DNA of 64,000 nt from Actinokineospora terrae (GTDB taxonomy: Bacteria; Actinomycetota; Actinomycetes; Mycobacteriales; Pseudonocardiaceae): positions 62,001-126,000 of the forward strand of contig NZ_FOGI01000015.1 in assembly GCF_900111175.1 (NCBI RefSeq), read 5' to 3'. The notes below the pieces were generated by a model, which saw only the letters and a list, made by a program, of their open reading frames with translations, did not search any database and was not told where the DNA came from. Positions 1 through 8,837 of the stretch are shown here, piece after piece (within the stretch, counting starts at the first letter, position 1; each line of letters opens with the position of its first letter). Position numbers and translations under genes: made by a program.

Positions 1-2978
1 AACTGCTCGACCTCCGCTTGCAGGTCGGCCAGGTCGATGTCGCGCAGGCGGTCTACGATGTTGGTGACGATCTGCAGGATGACATCAACGTGCGTGGCGG
101 TGGCGCGCAACCGCGACGCGAACCGCAACGCCGTGGGCACCGAGATCTCGGATGCCGCAATGGCGACATCGGCGATGACCCCGTCGTTCACGATGCTGAA
201 CTCGCGATCCCCATCCTTCCCGACGCAGAGCGTGTAGGTGTCGGCCAAGAACTGATGGGCATACCCGTCGTGGTCTCCTTTTTCGACCAACCGGTAGAGG
301 ATAGCCACCCGGACGCGCGCTGCCTCTTCGGGTGGGATGTCCGCGACAAGCCTGTCTATCCATTGATATTGGCCGAAGTCGGCAAGGTCCTCCGCCAGCT
401 GCACCAATCGGCGACCCAGGAACCGCGCCAGTGGGACCAGTTCCCACAGCGCGGCCTCGACGGCTCCCAGGTTCCCGTCCCGTAGACCGGAGGAAATGAC
501 CTGGACGAGCCACGGCATCGGCTCCTGGGGCTCGTGTTCGTCGTGCACCACGCGGTCGTCCGCTGTCGGCATGGACTGCGCGGCAATGGCTTCCAACACG
601 GAGGTGAGAACGCCCGACCACTGCACTGGCTCGGCTGCGGCCAGAACTTCGCGTTGGACTGTGTCGAGAAGGTGGACAGCCCGCTCCAAGTCACTCGATC
701 GACAGCACTGCCGCGCGACGGCGAGCAAGCCGTCGATCCGGTCCCAGGGGGAGCTCATCGAACTCACTGTGGCGAGTGCTGCCTCGACGGACTGGAGCTG
801 TGCGACAAGGCGGACGAACTCCTTGTCCGGTGTTCCCGCCGCCTTGATGTCGGCGATCAGCACCTGCACTCGAGCCAGTTCGCCATCGGTCAACGGCTCG
901 ATGACGGTGTCCAGGAGGCGCACGATTGTGGCGGCGCGCATTGGTCGAGCGCGGGTGCTATCAAGGTGGTCGAGCAGTGTATTGATCAGATGTCCGACTA
1001 TGGCGCGAGATTCGACCTTCTGCACCACCTCGATTGCTCGGAGCACCACCTCCGCGGTGACCTCGGGAGACTGGTGGTTCGCCACCACACGAAGCGCTCC
1101 CACCACGACACCGAGCACCTGGTGACGGGCCTCGGACATCGCCAGCACCCCCGCCACGGAGACCAGTGCCGTGGCGTGCAGAAAGTCCGACTCGATGCCG
1201 TCACACATCGATACAGCCAGGTGTGGGTCCTCGGCGCCCACGACCACCGCCTCCGCCGCCGTGCGACCGTCGTCGGGTCCCGCCAGTTCCACCAGGTAGT
1301 CCATGAGTTCCTTGTCTCCGCTGAGAACGACGTGCCGGAGCACCGCCAGGACAGCGGGTAGGCGAAGGGCTGCCTGATCGATCCCGGCAATCGCCTCAGC
1401 GGCTCGGCGGACCTGTCCGGTGCGTACCAATACCTCGCCCAACGTGGACAACACCTCAGCTTGGTCGAACGGGCTCAGTGACCGGGCGCACAAGGAGATC
1501 ACCTCGGTGACGGTCGACTCCTCGAGGTCGACACCGATCATTCCGAGCAACGCTTCCGCCTGGTCGCGCACGGTGGCGAAGCTGACCATCAACGCTTCAG
1601 CGCGATCGCGGTGCCCGGCGGCTACCCACAGCCCGGGCAACTCCGGCGGAAATCTCGGCCACCGCTCCGCCAGGTACTCCGCGTGCAGCGACAGCCTCGC
1701 CATCCGAACCAGGTCGTCGCCGGTGGGACCGAGAACGTTCTGGACCTGGATAACCTCGGTGAGCGCTAAGGTGGCGGCCCCTATCAAGCTCATCCATTCG
1801 TGGCGTGCGCGGTCCGTAGCCAATGCGACGAGTCGATCGATGTCGTTGGTACGCTGCAGCAACCCGGCGTAGCCATCCATGAGGTAGTGGGGGGTGTTGT
1901 CCGGCCACTGGGCGACTCGATACCTGTTCGCCCACTGGTGGAATCGTTCGACGACGTCGACCGTGACCGTGGGGTCCAGGAAGCCCTCTGCGGTGTCCTG
2001 CAGGTCCTTGTGCCCGAGCACGAAGGCGGTCTCACCGTTGGCGCGCGTGGACCGGGGCATGAAGGTGCGGCCGGTGACGCTATTGAGCAGCCGCGTCGTT
2101 GCCCGGCGCAGCCACCCGGTCAGCTCGACCAGGTCGGAGACGGTGAGGCCGGTGCGCGCGACCGTGAGCAGACTCAGTAGCTCACGTTCCCTGGCCGATC
2201 CGTCGACCAGGCGCTCCACCTCCCGTTCCATATCGACTCGGATCACCTGAGCCTCTGGGGACGGGGCCAACAGGACCACGCGGCGGCTGGCGGAAACCAA
2301 CGGGTGGTGGTCGGGTACGTCTCGCGGCGGGGACGGGTTTGGTCTGGTGGAAACCACCACGCGAAGACCGTCGGACGGTTCGCCGGGCAGCAAAGCCGCG
2401 ATGCTGTGCGCACCGGGGTCGGTAGTGGCCCCTTGATCCTCATCGAGACCATCCACCACGAGGACCAGCCTGGTACCCACCTTGGCAAGCTCGCGCGCCG
2501 CGTCCGAGAGCATCCCCCGAAAGTCGGCTTGTAATGTATGCGGCCAGGAAATCGGCGGCAGTGGCCTATCCAGAACCGTCGCCAACTGCTCGAGTACCAC
2601 TTGCAGGAAACCGTCCCGGTTATCGTGACCCGCGTACCTGCTGGTGACGAAGAACGAAACAATCCGGACACCCGGAGGTGGATTCAGCACGAACCAGGAC
2701 AGGAGAGCCGTCTTGCCCGCCCACGCGGGACCTTGCCAGATCTGGTAGGGCGACTCGACGTCATCCGCGAGGCAGAAGGTGGTCAGGTCGGCGATCTCGC
2801 CCTGTCGTCCATGGAGGCTGTCCCGTGGTGCCAACTCGCGCACGAGCTCGGAGTAGCGGGAGTCCGCTGGCCCCTGTGAGCCGACCTGGATGCCACCGAA
2901 CACGTTCGCGGCCTGGACAGTCGGAGCGTTGGTGTTCCCGACGGTGAACCGCATGCCCGACTGTGGGGATTCGGCCAA
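1..2978 (-). CDS. STAND-class NTPase with N-terminal amyloid-like motif (partial, 3' end outside window)
   Basis: The frame stays open to the left edge, so the C terminus is missing; about 990 residues are visible. I place the start at TTG 2978 because GGAGG lies five bases upstream; ATG 2954 and GTG 2990 are alternatives. Near the N terminus PTVQAANVFGGIQVG resembles RHIM-like bacterial amyloid signalling motifs. A P-loop, GPAWAGKT, sits at about residues 83-90 and a Walker B, LVLVVDGLDED, at about 171-181. The rest is long, Leu/Ala-rich and helical, as in the alpha-solenoid sensor halves of STAND proteins. Known family role: signal-transduction ATPases that oligomerise on sensing, often in immunity or cell death. 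The trigger and partner here are not visible. NTPase call firm, immunity role inferred. Confidence 0.8.
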   Translation of the reverse strand, partial: MAESPQSGMRFTVGNTNAPTVQAANVFGGIQVGSQGPADSRYSELVRELAPRDSLHGRQGEIADLTTFCLADDVESPYQIWQGPAWAGKTALLSWFVLNPPPGVRIVSFFVTSRYAGHDNRDGFLQVVLEQLATVLDRPLPPISWPHTLQADFRGMLSDAARELAKVGTRLVLVVDGLDEDQGATTDPGAHSIAALLPGEPSDGLRVVVSTRPNPSPPRDVPDHHPLVSASRRVVLLAPSPEAQVIRVDMEREVERLVDGSARERELLSLLTVARTGLTVSDLVELTGWLRRATTRLLNSVTGRTFMPRSTRANGETAFVLGHKDLQDTAEGFLDPTVTVDVVERFHQWANRYRVAQWPDNTPHYLMDGYAGLLQRTNDIDRLVALATDRARHEWMSLIGAATLALTEVIQVQNVLGPTGDDLVRMARLSLHAEYLAERWPRFPPELPGLWVAAGHRDRAEALMVSFATVRDQAEALLGMIGVDLEESTVTEVISLCARSLSPFDQAEVLSTLGEVLVRTGQVRRAAEAIAGIDQAALRLPAVLAVLRHVVLSGDKELMDYLVELAGPDDGRTAAEAVVVGAEDPHLAVSMCDGIESDFLHATALVSVAGVLAMSEARHQVLGVVVGALRVVANHQSPEVTAEVVLRAIEVVQKVESRAIVGHLINTLLDHLDSTRARPMRAATIVRLLDTVIEPLTDGELARVQVLIADIKAAGTPDKEFVRLVAQLQSVEAALATVSSMSSPWDRIDGLLAVARQCCRSSDLERAVHLLDTVQREVLAAAEPVQWSGVLTSVLEAIAAQSMPTADDRVVHDEHEPQEPMPWLVQVISSGLRDGNLGAVEAALWELVPLARFLGRRLVQLAEDLADFGQYQWIDRLVADIPPEEAARVRVAILYRLVEKGDHDGYAHQFLADTYTLCVGKDGDREFSIVNDGVIADVAIAASEISVPTALRFASRLRATATHVDVILQIVTNIVDRLRDIDLADLQAEVEQ

Positions 2979-3563
2979 ACGTCCCTCCACCGGACTAGGG
3001 GTCAGCTCGGACTATTCTGCCGTGAGCGATGGTATGGCTCCTCGCCTCCCACCATGTTCATCAAGACTGTCCCTCTTCTGTCCGGAAGCGCAAGGCCACC
3101 AACCTTGAACCACATCGGGCAACTCCATCTCGTCCGGATCGCACTGCCCCGTCTCGTTCTTGACAAATCCGGGCCCCGCACCGACTGGGAACTTTTCGAC
3201 CGCGATGCTCCCGCGTGTCAGCGCCGCACCTGCATCGACTGTCGACCCCTGGTCAGATGGATGGCAACGCCTGGTCTGAGTGGATTGGGCTGTCGACAAG
3301 GCATGCAGGCACGGCTTGCGCGGATACGGCAATCAGTTGCCCGCTGCTATCAACGATGCGGTCATGCGAACGGAGGCTTTGCCAACCCAAGTCCTCGCAG
3401 CGTAGCTACCGCTGGTCCAAGCGCCTCTACGCCCGCGAAACCACCACCTGAGCCGGTTGGCGCAGTTCGACCGGCCTCCCGCAAGAGGCGGTACACGGGG
3501 GGAGGGGCGGTCGGTGAGGATCGCGGGGATCGGCTCGGCACATCGAGACAGGAGTTGAGACGG
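2979..3563. other. Intergenic region without a convincing gene
   Basis: This stretch separates the STAND gene from a divergent small secreted-protein gene and should hold both promoters. An open frame continues upstream of the STAND start on the minus strand (3012-3332) and ends in a TAG in the same frame as the STAND gene. Its last 60 codons look weakly coding, but it has no good start or ribosome site. No repeats or RNA genes were recognised. Confidence 0.4.
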
Positions 3564-3881
3564 ATGTCCCGACGTATGACAGGTGCGGTGTTGGTCGCGG
3601 TGAGCGCGGCGATGGTGGTGGGCGCCCCGGCGCAGGCGAGCACCACGAGCCCGTCCGCCTGCCGGTGGACCTGGGTCTACCAGGTGACCGACCCGGCAGG
3701 CGCCAACACCTACTCCCGCAGCGGCCAACTCCTCGACCACGCCGACCGGTACGACCTGATCAACGTCACCGAGAAGGACACCCGCTACTACGGCATCAAC
3801 ATCCGCACCGACGTCTGGGGCGGCATCAACCCCACCCAACTCACCTACACCGGCACCAGCGGCTGCTTCCCCCTCGACTGA
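3564..3881 (+). CDS. Small secreted protein, function unknown
   Basis: A 105-residue product. The ATG at 3564 follows GGAG at 3551. The N terminus is a typical Sec signal peptide: MSRRM, a hydrophobic stretch, then a likely cleavage site after APAQA, leaving about 79 residues. The mature part has two cysteines, one at the start (PSACRW) and one three residues past the last strand (SGCFPLD), which could form a disulphide. It is rich in Tyr, Thr and Asn. The fold resembles small secreted SH3-like or beta-sandwich proteins of actinomycetes, but I do not recognise the family. A hairpin follows the stop. The same frame is open far upstream, but nothing there looks coding. Confidence 0.7.
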   Translation: MSRRMTGAVLVAVSAAMVVGAPAQASTTSPSACRWTWVYQVTDPAGANTYSRSGQLLDHADRYDLINVTEKDTRYYGINIRTDVWGGINPTQLTYTGTSGCFPLD

Positions 3882-3892
3882 ACCACCTAGCC

Positions 3893-3923
3893 CCGCCCGG
3901 CCCGCATCCCACGGTCCGGGCGG
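3893..3923. terminator. Hairpin terminator between convergent genes
   Basis: Arms CCGCCCGG (3893-3900) and CCGGGCGG (3916-3923) pair perfectly around a 15-base loop. It lies between the stop of the secreted-protein gene and the stop of the convergent acetyltransferase gene, so it could serve both. No T-tract follows, as is usual in high-GC actinomycetes. Confidence 0.6.
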
Positions 3924-3933
3924 CGGCATGCGC

Positions 3934-4536
3934 CTAGCCGTTCCGGTTTCGCGTTTGGTCGGTGTCGGAGCGGATTCGGCTGAACATGAGCATGTCGGCC
4001 CGGTTGTCGCCGATCTCCTGCCAGGAGCGCAGAAGGCCCTCCTCGCGGAAGCCCGCCTTCTGCGCAGCGCGGAGGGAAGCCGTGTTCCAGGGTTCTACGT
4101 ACAGCTCGAGGCGGGGGATGTGCAGGGTCGCGAAGGCCCAGTCGCTCAGGGTGGTGAGGATTCGGGTGGCGGTTCCCTTGCCGCGGGCCGAGGGGACGAG
4201 CCAGTAGCCGATGGAGGCGCGGCCGAGGTCGAGGTCGCGGAGCCAGGGGCCGATGTTGCCGATGGGCCGCGAGCCTTCGACCACGACGAACGAGTAGCCG
4301 GTGCCGGCTCGGGCTCGGTCCTTCTGCCGGTCGATGTAGGCAGCTGCCGTTGCGGGGTCGAAGGGTTGGGGGACCGTGGTGATGGCGGGGATGTAGGGGT
4401 CGGTCGCTGCTTCGCGGAGCACCTCGATGTCGTCGTGGCTCCACTCGCGCAGGGTGTGCTCGCCGTTGGTGATCGTGGGGAGGACCAGTGGTTCCGGCAC
4501 CCTGTCATGCAAACACGGGCGGCGGAGGGCCTGCAA
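3934..4536 (-). CDS. GNAT-family N-acetyltransferase (RimJ/RimL-like)
   Basis: A 200-residue protein with the single-domain GNAT fold. The acetyl-CoA binding signature appears as VPSARGKGTATRIL (R/Q-x-x-G-x-G/A type), preceded by the strand GRASIGYWL. The later segment PRLELYVEPWNTASLRAAQK, ending in AGF, is typical of the RimJ/RimL protein-serine/alanine acetyltransferase branch. The first 12 codons before VPEPLVLPTITNGEH are less conserved in character, so a GTG start inside the frame is possible. Substrate unknown; relatives acetylate ribosomal protein N termini or small amines. It converges with the secreted-protein gene and lies downstream of the coiled-coil gene on the same strand. Confidence 0.85.
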   Translation of the reverse strand: MQALRRPCLHDRVPEPLVLPTITNGEHTLREWSHDDIEVLREAATDPYIPAITTVPQPFDPATAAAYIDRQKDRARAGTGYSFVVVEGSRPIGNIGPWLRDLDLGRASIGYWLVPSARGKGTATRILTTLSDWAFATLHIPRLELYVEPWNTASLRAAQKAGFREEGLLRSWQEIGDNRADMLMFSRIRSDTDQTRNRNG

Positions 4537-4620
4537 CCCGATGATCAGTCCTTAGAGGACATTCGGCCTTGGCGACTTCCGCGGCGTGAAACCACCAGGT
4601 AGCCAGTCCACCGGGTTTCG

Positions 4621-5745
4621 TCACGGTGACGAAGAAAGCGAGTCGTGGAGGCGGCGTAGGTGGGCCGGGAGCGACTCGGCGGGGGAGTCGAGGAGGTAGG
4701 CCAGTTCTGCCTGGACCTGGTTGCGGGCGGCGGTCGCGGTGAGGGCTGTGGTGATGTGGCGTTCCAGGGCCTGGGTGTGTTCACGGTGCAGGGCCTCGAC
4801 GCGGGAGTCGGCGGCGCGCTGGGCTTGGGACTGAGCTGCGGTGGCCTGGGTGTGGGCGTCGGCCAGGGAGGTTCGGGTGGCGGTGAGGTCGGCGCGGAGG
4901 GTGTTGAGTTCGGCGCGGGTCGACGCCAGGACCGCCCTGACGGTGGCGAGGTCCTGTTGGGTGGCGGAGTGGGCTTCGGTCGCGGCGGCGAGGTCGCGCT
5001 TGGCGACGGCAGCGTCGGACTCGGCGGTTTGACGGGCGGAGTTGGCCTCAGCCGCTGCTGACTCGGCGCGGGCGGTCTCGGCGGTGAGGCGGTGCCAGAG
5101 GTCGCGGCGTTCGGTGGTGAGGGTGCGGACGCGCGTGGCGAGGCGGGCGGCGCGTTGATCGGCGGACTCGGCGCGGGCGCGGTCCTCAACAGCCGCCGCC
5201 TCGGCACGATCCGCGCGAGACGACTCGAGATGGCGGGCTTCGACGGCCGCGGCCAGGTCCCGGCGGGCGGCTGCGGCGTCCGACTCGGCGGCGCGGCGGG
5301 CCGAGTGGGCTTCGGTGGCGGCCTGGTTGGCGGTGTTGGCGCGGGTCACGGCGGTGTCGCGCTCGGCGGCTATCCGCGTGGCCTGATCACGGGCCTCGGC
5401 GGCCTCAACTGATGCCTGGTGTGCGCGGGCCTCGGCGTCGGCGATGCGGGCGGTGGCGGCGGCGTCCAGGTCGGTGAACCCGGCGACGACAGTGTTGAGA
5501 GCCGTGGTCAGTTCGGTGGCGGCGGTGGTGAGTTCGGTGGCGCGGGGCTGGAGCGCCGTGAGGGTGTCGTGGCCGAGTTGCCGGAGCGCGCCCAGGTAGT
5601 CGTCCACCCCCAGGTCTTCCACGGCCCGCCGTCGAGTCCGCGCGTCGGCCGCGTGCTCGGGCGAGCAGTAGCGCTGCCGGTTGCTGCGCGGCGAGAACCA
5701 GTTCTCACACCCTGTCAGGGCACACACTCGTTCGTCCGCGCTCAT
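4621..5745 (-). CDS. Zinc-finger and coiled-coil DNA-binding protein (KfrA-like)
   Basis: A 374-residue product. Residues 8-32 form a compact Cys-rich unit (CALTGCENWF, then RYCSPEH) resembling a small zinc ribbon. Residues about 60-330 are almost entirely Ala, Glu, Arg, Thr and Asp in heptad-like order, a long coiled coil. The C terminus (ELAYLLDSPAESLPAHL) breaks the coil. Architecture recalls KfrA-type plasmid proteins, which bind operators through the N terminus and form filaments through the coil. The gene is divergent from a tyrosine recombinase with 108 bp between them that contain inverted repeats, so it may bind there and control both genes. The KfrA analogy rests on architecture, not on a recognised HTH. 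Confidence 0.7.
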   Translation of the reverse strand: MSADERVCALTGCENWFSPRSNRQRYCSPEHAADARTRRRAVEDLGVDDYLGALRQLGHDTLTALQPRATELTTAATELTTALNTVVAGFTDLDAAATARIADAEARAHQASVEAAEARDQATRIAAERDTAVTRANTANQAATEAHSARRAAESDAAAARRDLAAAVEARHLESSRADRAEAAAVEDRARAESADQRAARLATRVRTLTTERRDLWHRLTAETARAESAAAEANSARQTAESDAAVAKRDLAAATEAHSATQQDLATVRAVLASTRAELNTLRADLTATRTSLADAHTQATAAQSQAQRAADSRVEALHREHTQALERHITTALTATAARNQVQAELAYLLDSPAESLPAHLRRLHDSLSSSP

Positions 5746-5853
5746 CCTGTTCCCCCCATCTCTAATCTAACATGTTCAGCTTAGCAGATCGACCAAACGC
5801 GATAACATTAGAGGTAGCCGACAGAACACTCCTTTTGTCGGTAACCTAACCGC
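5746..5853. promoter_or_regulatory. Divergent control region with two inverted repeats
   Basis: This gap is clearly more AT-rich than its surroundings. One inverted repeat is CTCTAAT (5760-5766) with ATTAGAG (5807-5813). A second is CCGACA (5818-5823) with TGTCGG (5836-5841), directly before the recombinase start. Both are plausible operators for the coiled-coil protein; the first pair could also be a recombination core. Function is inferred from position. Confidence 0.45.
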
Positions 5854-7065
5854 ATGGACCCGAGGCCCCTTCCCGCCCGCACCACAGACCTCGCCGAAGG
5901 CACCCTCTGGCCTGGGGTGGGGGACCCGATCCGGCTGCTCACCGAGATCACCGCATGGCTCCGGTCGTACGGCGCGACCTCCACCCGCCGCACCTACGCC
6001 GAGGGCCTGGGCCTGCCCACGAGCGTCACCGACCTGCGCGACTGGCTCAGCCGCGCCGACCACACCTGGGTCCGCGTCCTCCGCGCCTACGCCGACACCC
6101 TCGACCTCACCGCCGCCCTGCACGCCGACCTCACCGACCCCGAGCGAAACCGCCCCCCGACCCGCCCCGGCCGCTTCCGCCCCCTGCACTGGCTCCGCTG
6201 GTGCGCCTCAACCGGCCTCGACCCCGTCACCGCGAGCTCCATCGATGTCCTGACCTGGCAAGACGCTCTCCGCGCCGCCGGTGCCGCCCCCGCGACCCGC
6301 ACCCGCATGCTCGCCACCGTCCGCACCCTCTACCAACACCTCGCCGCCGCGGGCCTCGTCACCGCCAACCCCGCCGACCTCGACCGCCGCCGTCTCGGCC
6401 TTCGCGACCCCCAACCGGCCAAGACGATCCTCACCCTCACCCCGGCGGAGGTCGCGGCCCTGCTCAACGCCGCCGCCAGACCCCGCCCCGGCGCGTCACC
6501 CCGAGACCGCCTCCGCGCCCGTGCCGTCGTCGCCCTGTTTACCCTCGGCCTGCGCGTGTCCGAGCTGTGCGACCTCGACCACCCCGACCTGCACACGACC
6601 CGCGGCCGCCGTGCCCTGCGCGTCACCGGCAAGGGCGGCAAGATCCGCACGGTCTACCTCACCGACCTCGCCGAGTCCGCCCTCACCGACTACTTCGACG
6701 CCCTGCCCACCGCCCCGACCACCACGGTCACCAGGTCCACCGTGGCCGGACGCGCCCCGCTCCTGATCACCCGAACCGGCACCCGCTGCGACCGCCGCGA
6801 CATCTGGAGCCTCCTGCGCCGCCTCGCCACCGCCGCCGACCTGCACGAACTCGCGGGCGCGATGCACCCCCACGCCCTGCGCCACTTCTACGTCACCACC
6901 GCGATGGAACAGGGCGCCCACATCACCGACGTCCAATCCGACGTCGGCCACGCCCGCGTCGACACCACCCAACGCGTCTACAACCACGCCACCCGCGACC
7001 CCTCCCGCACCGCCGCCACCCACGTCGGCGACACCCTCACCCGCCACCTGGAGCAGACCCCGTGA
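5854..7065 (+). CDS. Tyrosine recombinase/integrase (XerC/D-like)
   Basis: A 403-residue protein with an N-terminal SAM-like core-binding domain (about 1-190) and a C-terminal catalytic domain. Catalytic residues are visible in order: Arg in LGLRVSELCDL, Lys in GKGGKIRTVYL, the H-x-x-R box in PHALRHFYV, His in VGHARVDTTQ and Tyr in RVYNHA. Family role: site-specific strand exchange through a 3'-phosphotyrosine link. It starts at ATG 5854 behind an inverted repeat and overlaps the next gene by four bases (GTGA). No att-site duplication or excisionase was seen nearby, so whether it marks a mobile element or is a resident Xer-like enzyme is open. Confidence 0.92.
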   Translation: MDPRPLPARTTDLAEGTLWPGVGDPIRLLTEITAWLRSYGATSTRRTYAEGLGLPTSVTDLRDWLSRADHTWVRVLRAYADTLDLTAALHADLTDPERNRPPTRPGRFRPLHWLRWCASTGLDPVTASSIDVLTWQDALRAAGAAPATRTRMLATVRTLYQHLAAAGLVTANPADLDRRRLGLRDPQPAKTILTLTPAEVAALLNAAARPRPGASPRDRLRARAVVALFTLGLRVSELCDLDHPDLHTTRGRRALRVTGKGGKIRTVYLTDLAESALTDYFDALPTAPTTTVTRSTVAGRAPLLITRTGTRCDRRDIWSLLRRLATAADLHELAGAMHPHALRHFYVTTAMEQGAHITDVQSDVGHARVDTTQRVYNHATRDPSRTAATHVGDTLTRHLEQTP

Positions 7066-7640
7066 ACCCCGCCGACCTCGACACCGCCATCACCTGCGTG
7101 ACGACCGCGCTGACCCCCATGACCAGCCGGAACTGGTCCGAAGCACCCGGCACGGGGGAGTGGACCGCCTGGCACACCGCCGAACACATCGGCGACTGCC
7201 TGCTGTCCTACGCCGCCCAGGTGGTCGCCCAACCCACCACCCACTACGTCCGCTTCCTCGCCAAGGCCGATGAGGACGCCACCCCCGCCGACCTGCTGGA
7301 GTTCGCCACCGCAGGCGCGGGCATCCTCTCCGCCACCCTCCACACCACTTCCCCAATCGCCCGCGCCTACCACCCCTCGGGCCTCTCCGACCCCGAAGGC
7401 TTCGCCGCCATGGCCTGCGTCGAGATCCTGATCCACGGCACCGACATCGCCCGCGGCCTGGGAACCTCGATAACCCCACCCGGCGACGTGTGTGCCAGAG
7501 TCCTCACCAGACTGTTCCCGCATGTAGACGTAAGAGGCATCGACCCGTGGACAGCTCTGTTGTGGGCGACCAACCGGGTGGACCTACCAGGCAAGCCCCG
7601 CCAAACCGCCTGGCACTGGCAGGGCGTCCCTCTTACCTGA
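7062..7640 (+). CDS. DinB-like / mycothiol-dependent maleylpyruvate isomerase N-terminal-type protein
   Basis: A 192-residue protein starting at GTG 7062, whose GTGA overlaps the recombinase stop, so the two are probably translationally coupled. The N-terminal half contains the four-helix DinB hallmark WTAWHTAEHIGDCLLSYAAQ, and a later metal-ligand-type motif, EILIHGTDIARGLG. Together these give the three-histidine metal site typical of mycothiol-dependent or DinB-fold enzymes. The substrate cannot be told; members act as thiol S-transferases. Pairing with a recombinase has no obvious meaning. Confidence 0.75.
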   Translation: MNPADLDTAITCVTTALTPMTSRNWSEAPGTGEWTAWHTAEHIGDCLLSYAAQVVAQPTTHYVRFLAKADEDATPADLLEFATAGAGILSATLHTTSPIARAYHPSGLSDPEGFAAMACVEILIHGTDIARGLGTSITPPGDVCARVLTRLFPHVDVRGIDPWTALLWATNRVDLPGKPRQTAWHWQGVPLT

Positions 7641-7671
7641 CCAGCGCAGTCGTAGGTGCGATGCTTCCCGC

Positions 7672-8139
7672 ATGGGTGAGTTGCGTGTGGTGGTGGACGA
7701 CCTGTCAGGTGCGGAGGTGGCGCGGTTCCTGGGGGAGCACGTCGAGCAGTTGCGGGCCGTGACGCCGCCGGGGAGTTCGCATGCTCTGGATCTTGAGGGG
7801 TTGCGGAAGCCCGAGGTGACGTTCTGGGCGGTCCGCGACGGGGACGTGCTCGCTGGGTGCGGTGCGCTCAAGGAGTTGGCGCCGGGGCATGGGGAGGTCA
7901 AGTCGATGCGGACGGCGGGGGAGTACCGCAAGCGCGGGGTGGCGTCGTTGGTGTTGCGGCACATCGTCGAGGTCGCCACCGAGCGCGGGTACGAGCGGCT
8001 GAGCCTGGAGACGGGGTCATTCGAGTTCTTCGCCCCGGCGCGGGCCCTCTACGCGAAGTACGGATTCACCTTCTGCGGGCCCTTCCCGCCCTACGTGGAA
8101 GACCCCAACAGCGTGTTCATGACCAAAGCGTTGGCCTGA
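7672..8139 (+). CDS. GNAT-family N-acetyltransferase
   Basis: A 155-residue single-domain GNAT protein. The acetyl-CoA loop is MRTAGEYRKRGVASLVLRHI (R-x-x-G-x-A/G), followed by YERLSLETGS and ARALYAKYGF, matching the small YsnE/PaiA-like branch. ATG 7672 begins MGELRVVVDD. The last 49 bases overlap the 3' end of the opposing methyltransferase gene, so the two genes converge and overlap tail to tail. The substrate is unknown. Confidence 0.85.
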   Translation: MGELRVVVDDLSGAEVARFLGEHVEQLRAVTPPGSSHALDLEGLRKPEVTFWAVRDGDVLAGCGALKELAPGHGEVKSMRTAGEYRKRGVASLVLRHIVEVATERGYERLSLETGSFEFFAPARALYAKYGFTFCGPFPPYVEDPNSVFMTKALA

Positions 8140-8837
8140 GCGACGAACACGAACTCCTTGCCCGGCCGGTCCGGGGCCTCGCGGACGTCCAGCACGCGGT
8201 ACCCGTGCGCGGCGAGATCCCGCGAGATCTCGTCCAGGTCACGGAAGCACAGGGTCGAGTCCGAGGAGATCACCGCGCCGTCCGGAAACCGGTAGGTCGA
8301 GCGGAACGACACCAGCGGCAGCCGCACCTCGGTGACCTCCCGCCGCTGCGAGACCGCCCCGATCCCCGGCACGTCCAGCACCACCTGGCCGTCCCACTCC
8401 TCCCACGCCCGCCGCTGTGGCCGCCGGGTCTCGAACACCAGGTATCCGCCCGGCCGTGTCGCCGCACGGCAGCCCGCGAGCACCTCAGCCCACTGCGCGT
8501 CGGTCAGGAAGACCTGCGCGACGTTGCCCGTCATCACGACCAGGTCAACGTCCAAGCCCGCCGCCGACCCGACGTCGCCGTGCACCCACCGCACCCGCTC
8601 TTCCCTGCTCCGCGCCACTGCCAGCGACGCCTCCGCGGGGTCGACGCCGATCACCTCGATCCCGCGGTCCGCGAGCCGAACACCCAGGTTGCCGGTGCCG
8701 CAGCCCAGGTCGAGCACCCGCCGCGCGTCGAGTTCGGCGACGAGGGCCACGTACGCGTCGAGGTCGTCGCGCGGGGCGTCGAAGGTGTCGTAGACGGCGA
8801 CCAGGCGCGGGTCGGCGAAGACCGGGTCAGGCGTCAG
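8091..8837 (-). CDS. Class I SAM-dependent methyltransferase
   Basis: A 248-residue protein. SAM-binding motif I is VLDLGCGTGNLGVRLAD, followed by the acidic post-I segment IEVIGVDPAEAS and motif II-like VDLVVMTGNVAQVF. The frame has no ATG or GTG near the expected N terminus, but CTG 8837 overlaps the stop of the upstream TetR gene as CTGA, and the N terminus it gives (xTPDPVFADPRLVAVYD) fits the family. The gene is therefore probably read by termination-reinitiation from the TetR message. Substrate unknown. Its end overlaps the convergent acetyltransferase gene. Confidence 0.82.
   Translation of the reverse strand: MTPDPVFADPRLVAVYDTFDAPRDDLDAYVALVAELDARRVLDLGCGTGNLGVRLADRGIEVIGVDPAEASLAVARSREERVRWVHGDVGSAAGLDVDLVVMTGNVAQVFLTDAQWAEVLAGCRAATRPGGYLVFETRRPQRRAWEEWDGQVVLDVPGIGAVSQRREVTEVRLPLVSFRSTYRFPDGAVISSDSTLCFRDLDEISRDLAAHGYRVLDVREAPDRPGKEFVFVAQANALVMNTLLGSST

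Noticed and set aside
496..1361. Plus-strand open frames of 209 and 275 codons
   Set aside because: They lie antisense to the long STAND frame, are rich in Arg, His and Cys with no domain, and have no ribosome site.
3012..3332. Minus-strand frame upstream of the STAND gene as a separate small gene
   Set aside because: No usable start or ribosome site, and no recognisable product; described only as part of the intergenic region.
5955..7061. Second long plus-strand frame over the recombinase gene
   Set aside because: It is the Pro/Arg/His-rich shadow of the recombinase; only its last part, from GTG 7062, is a real gene.
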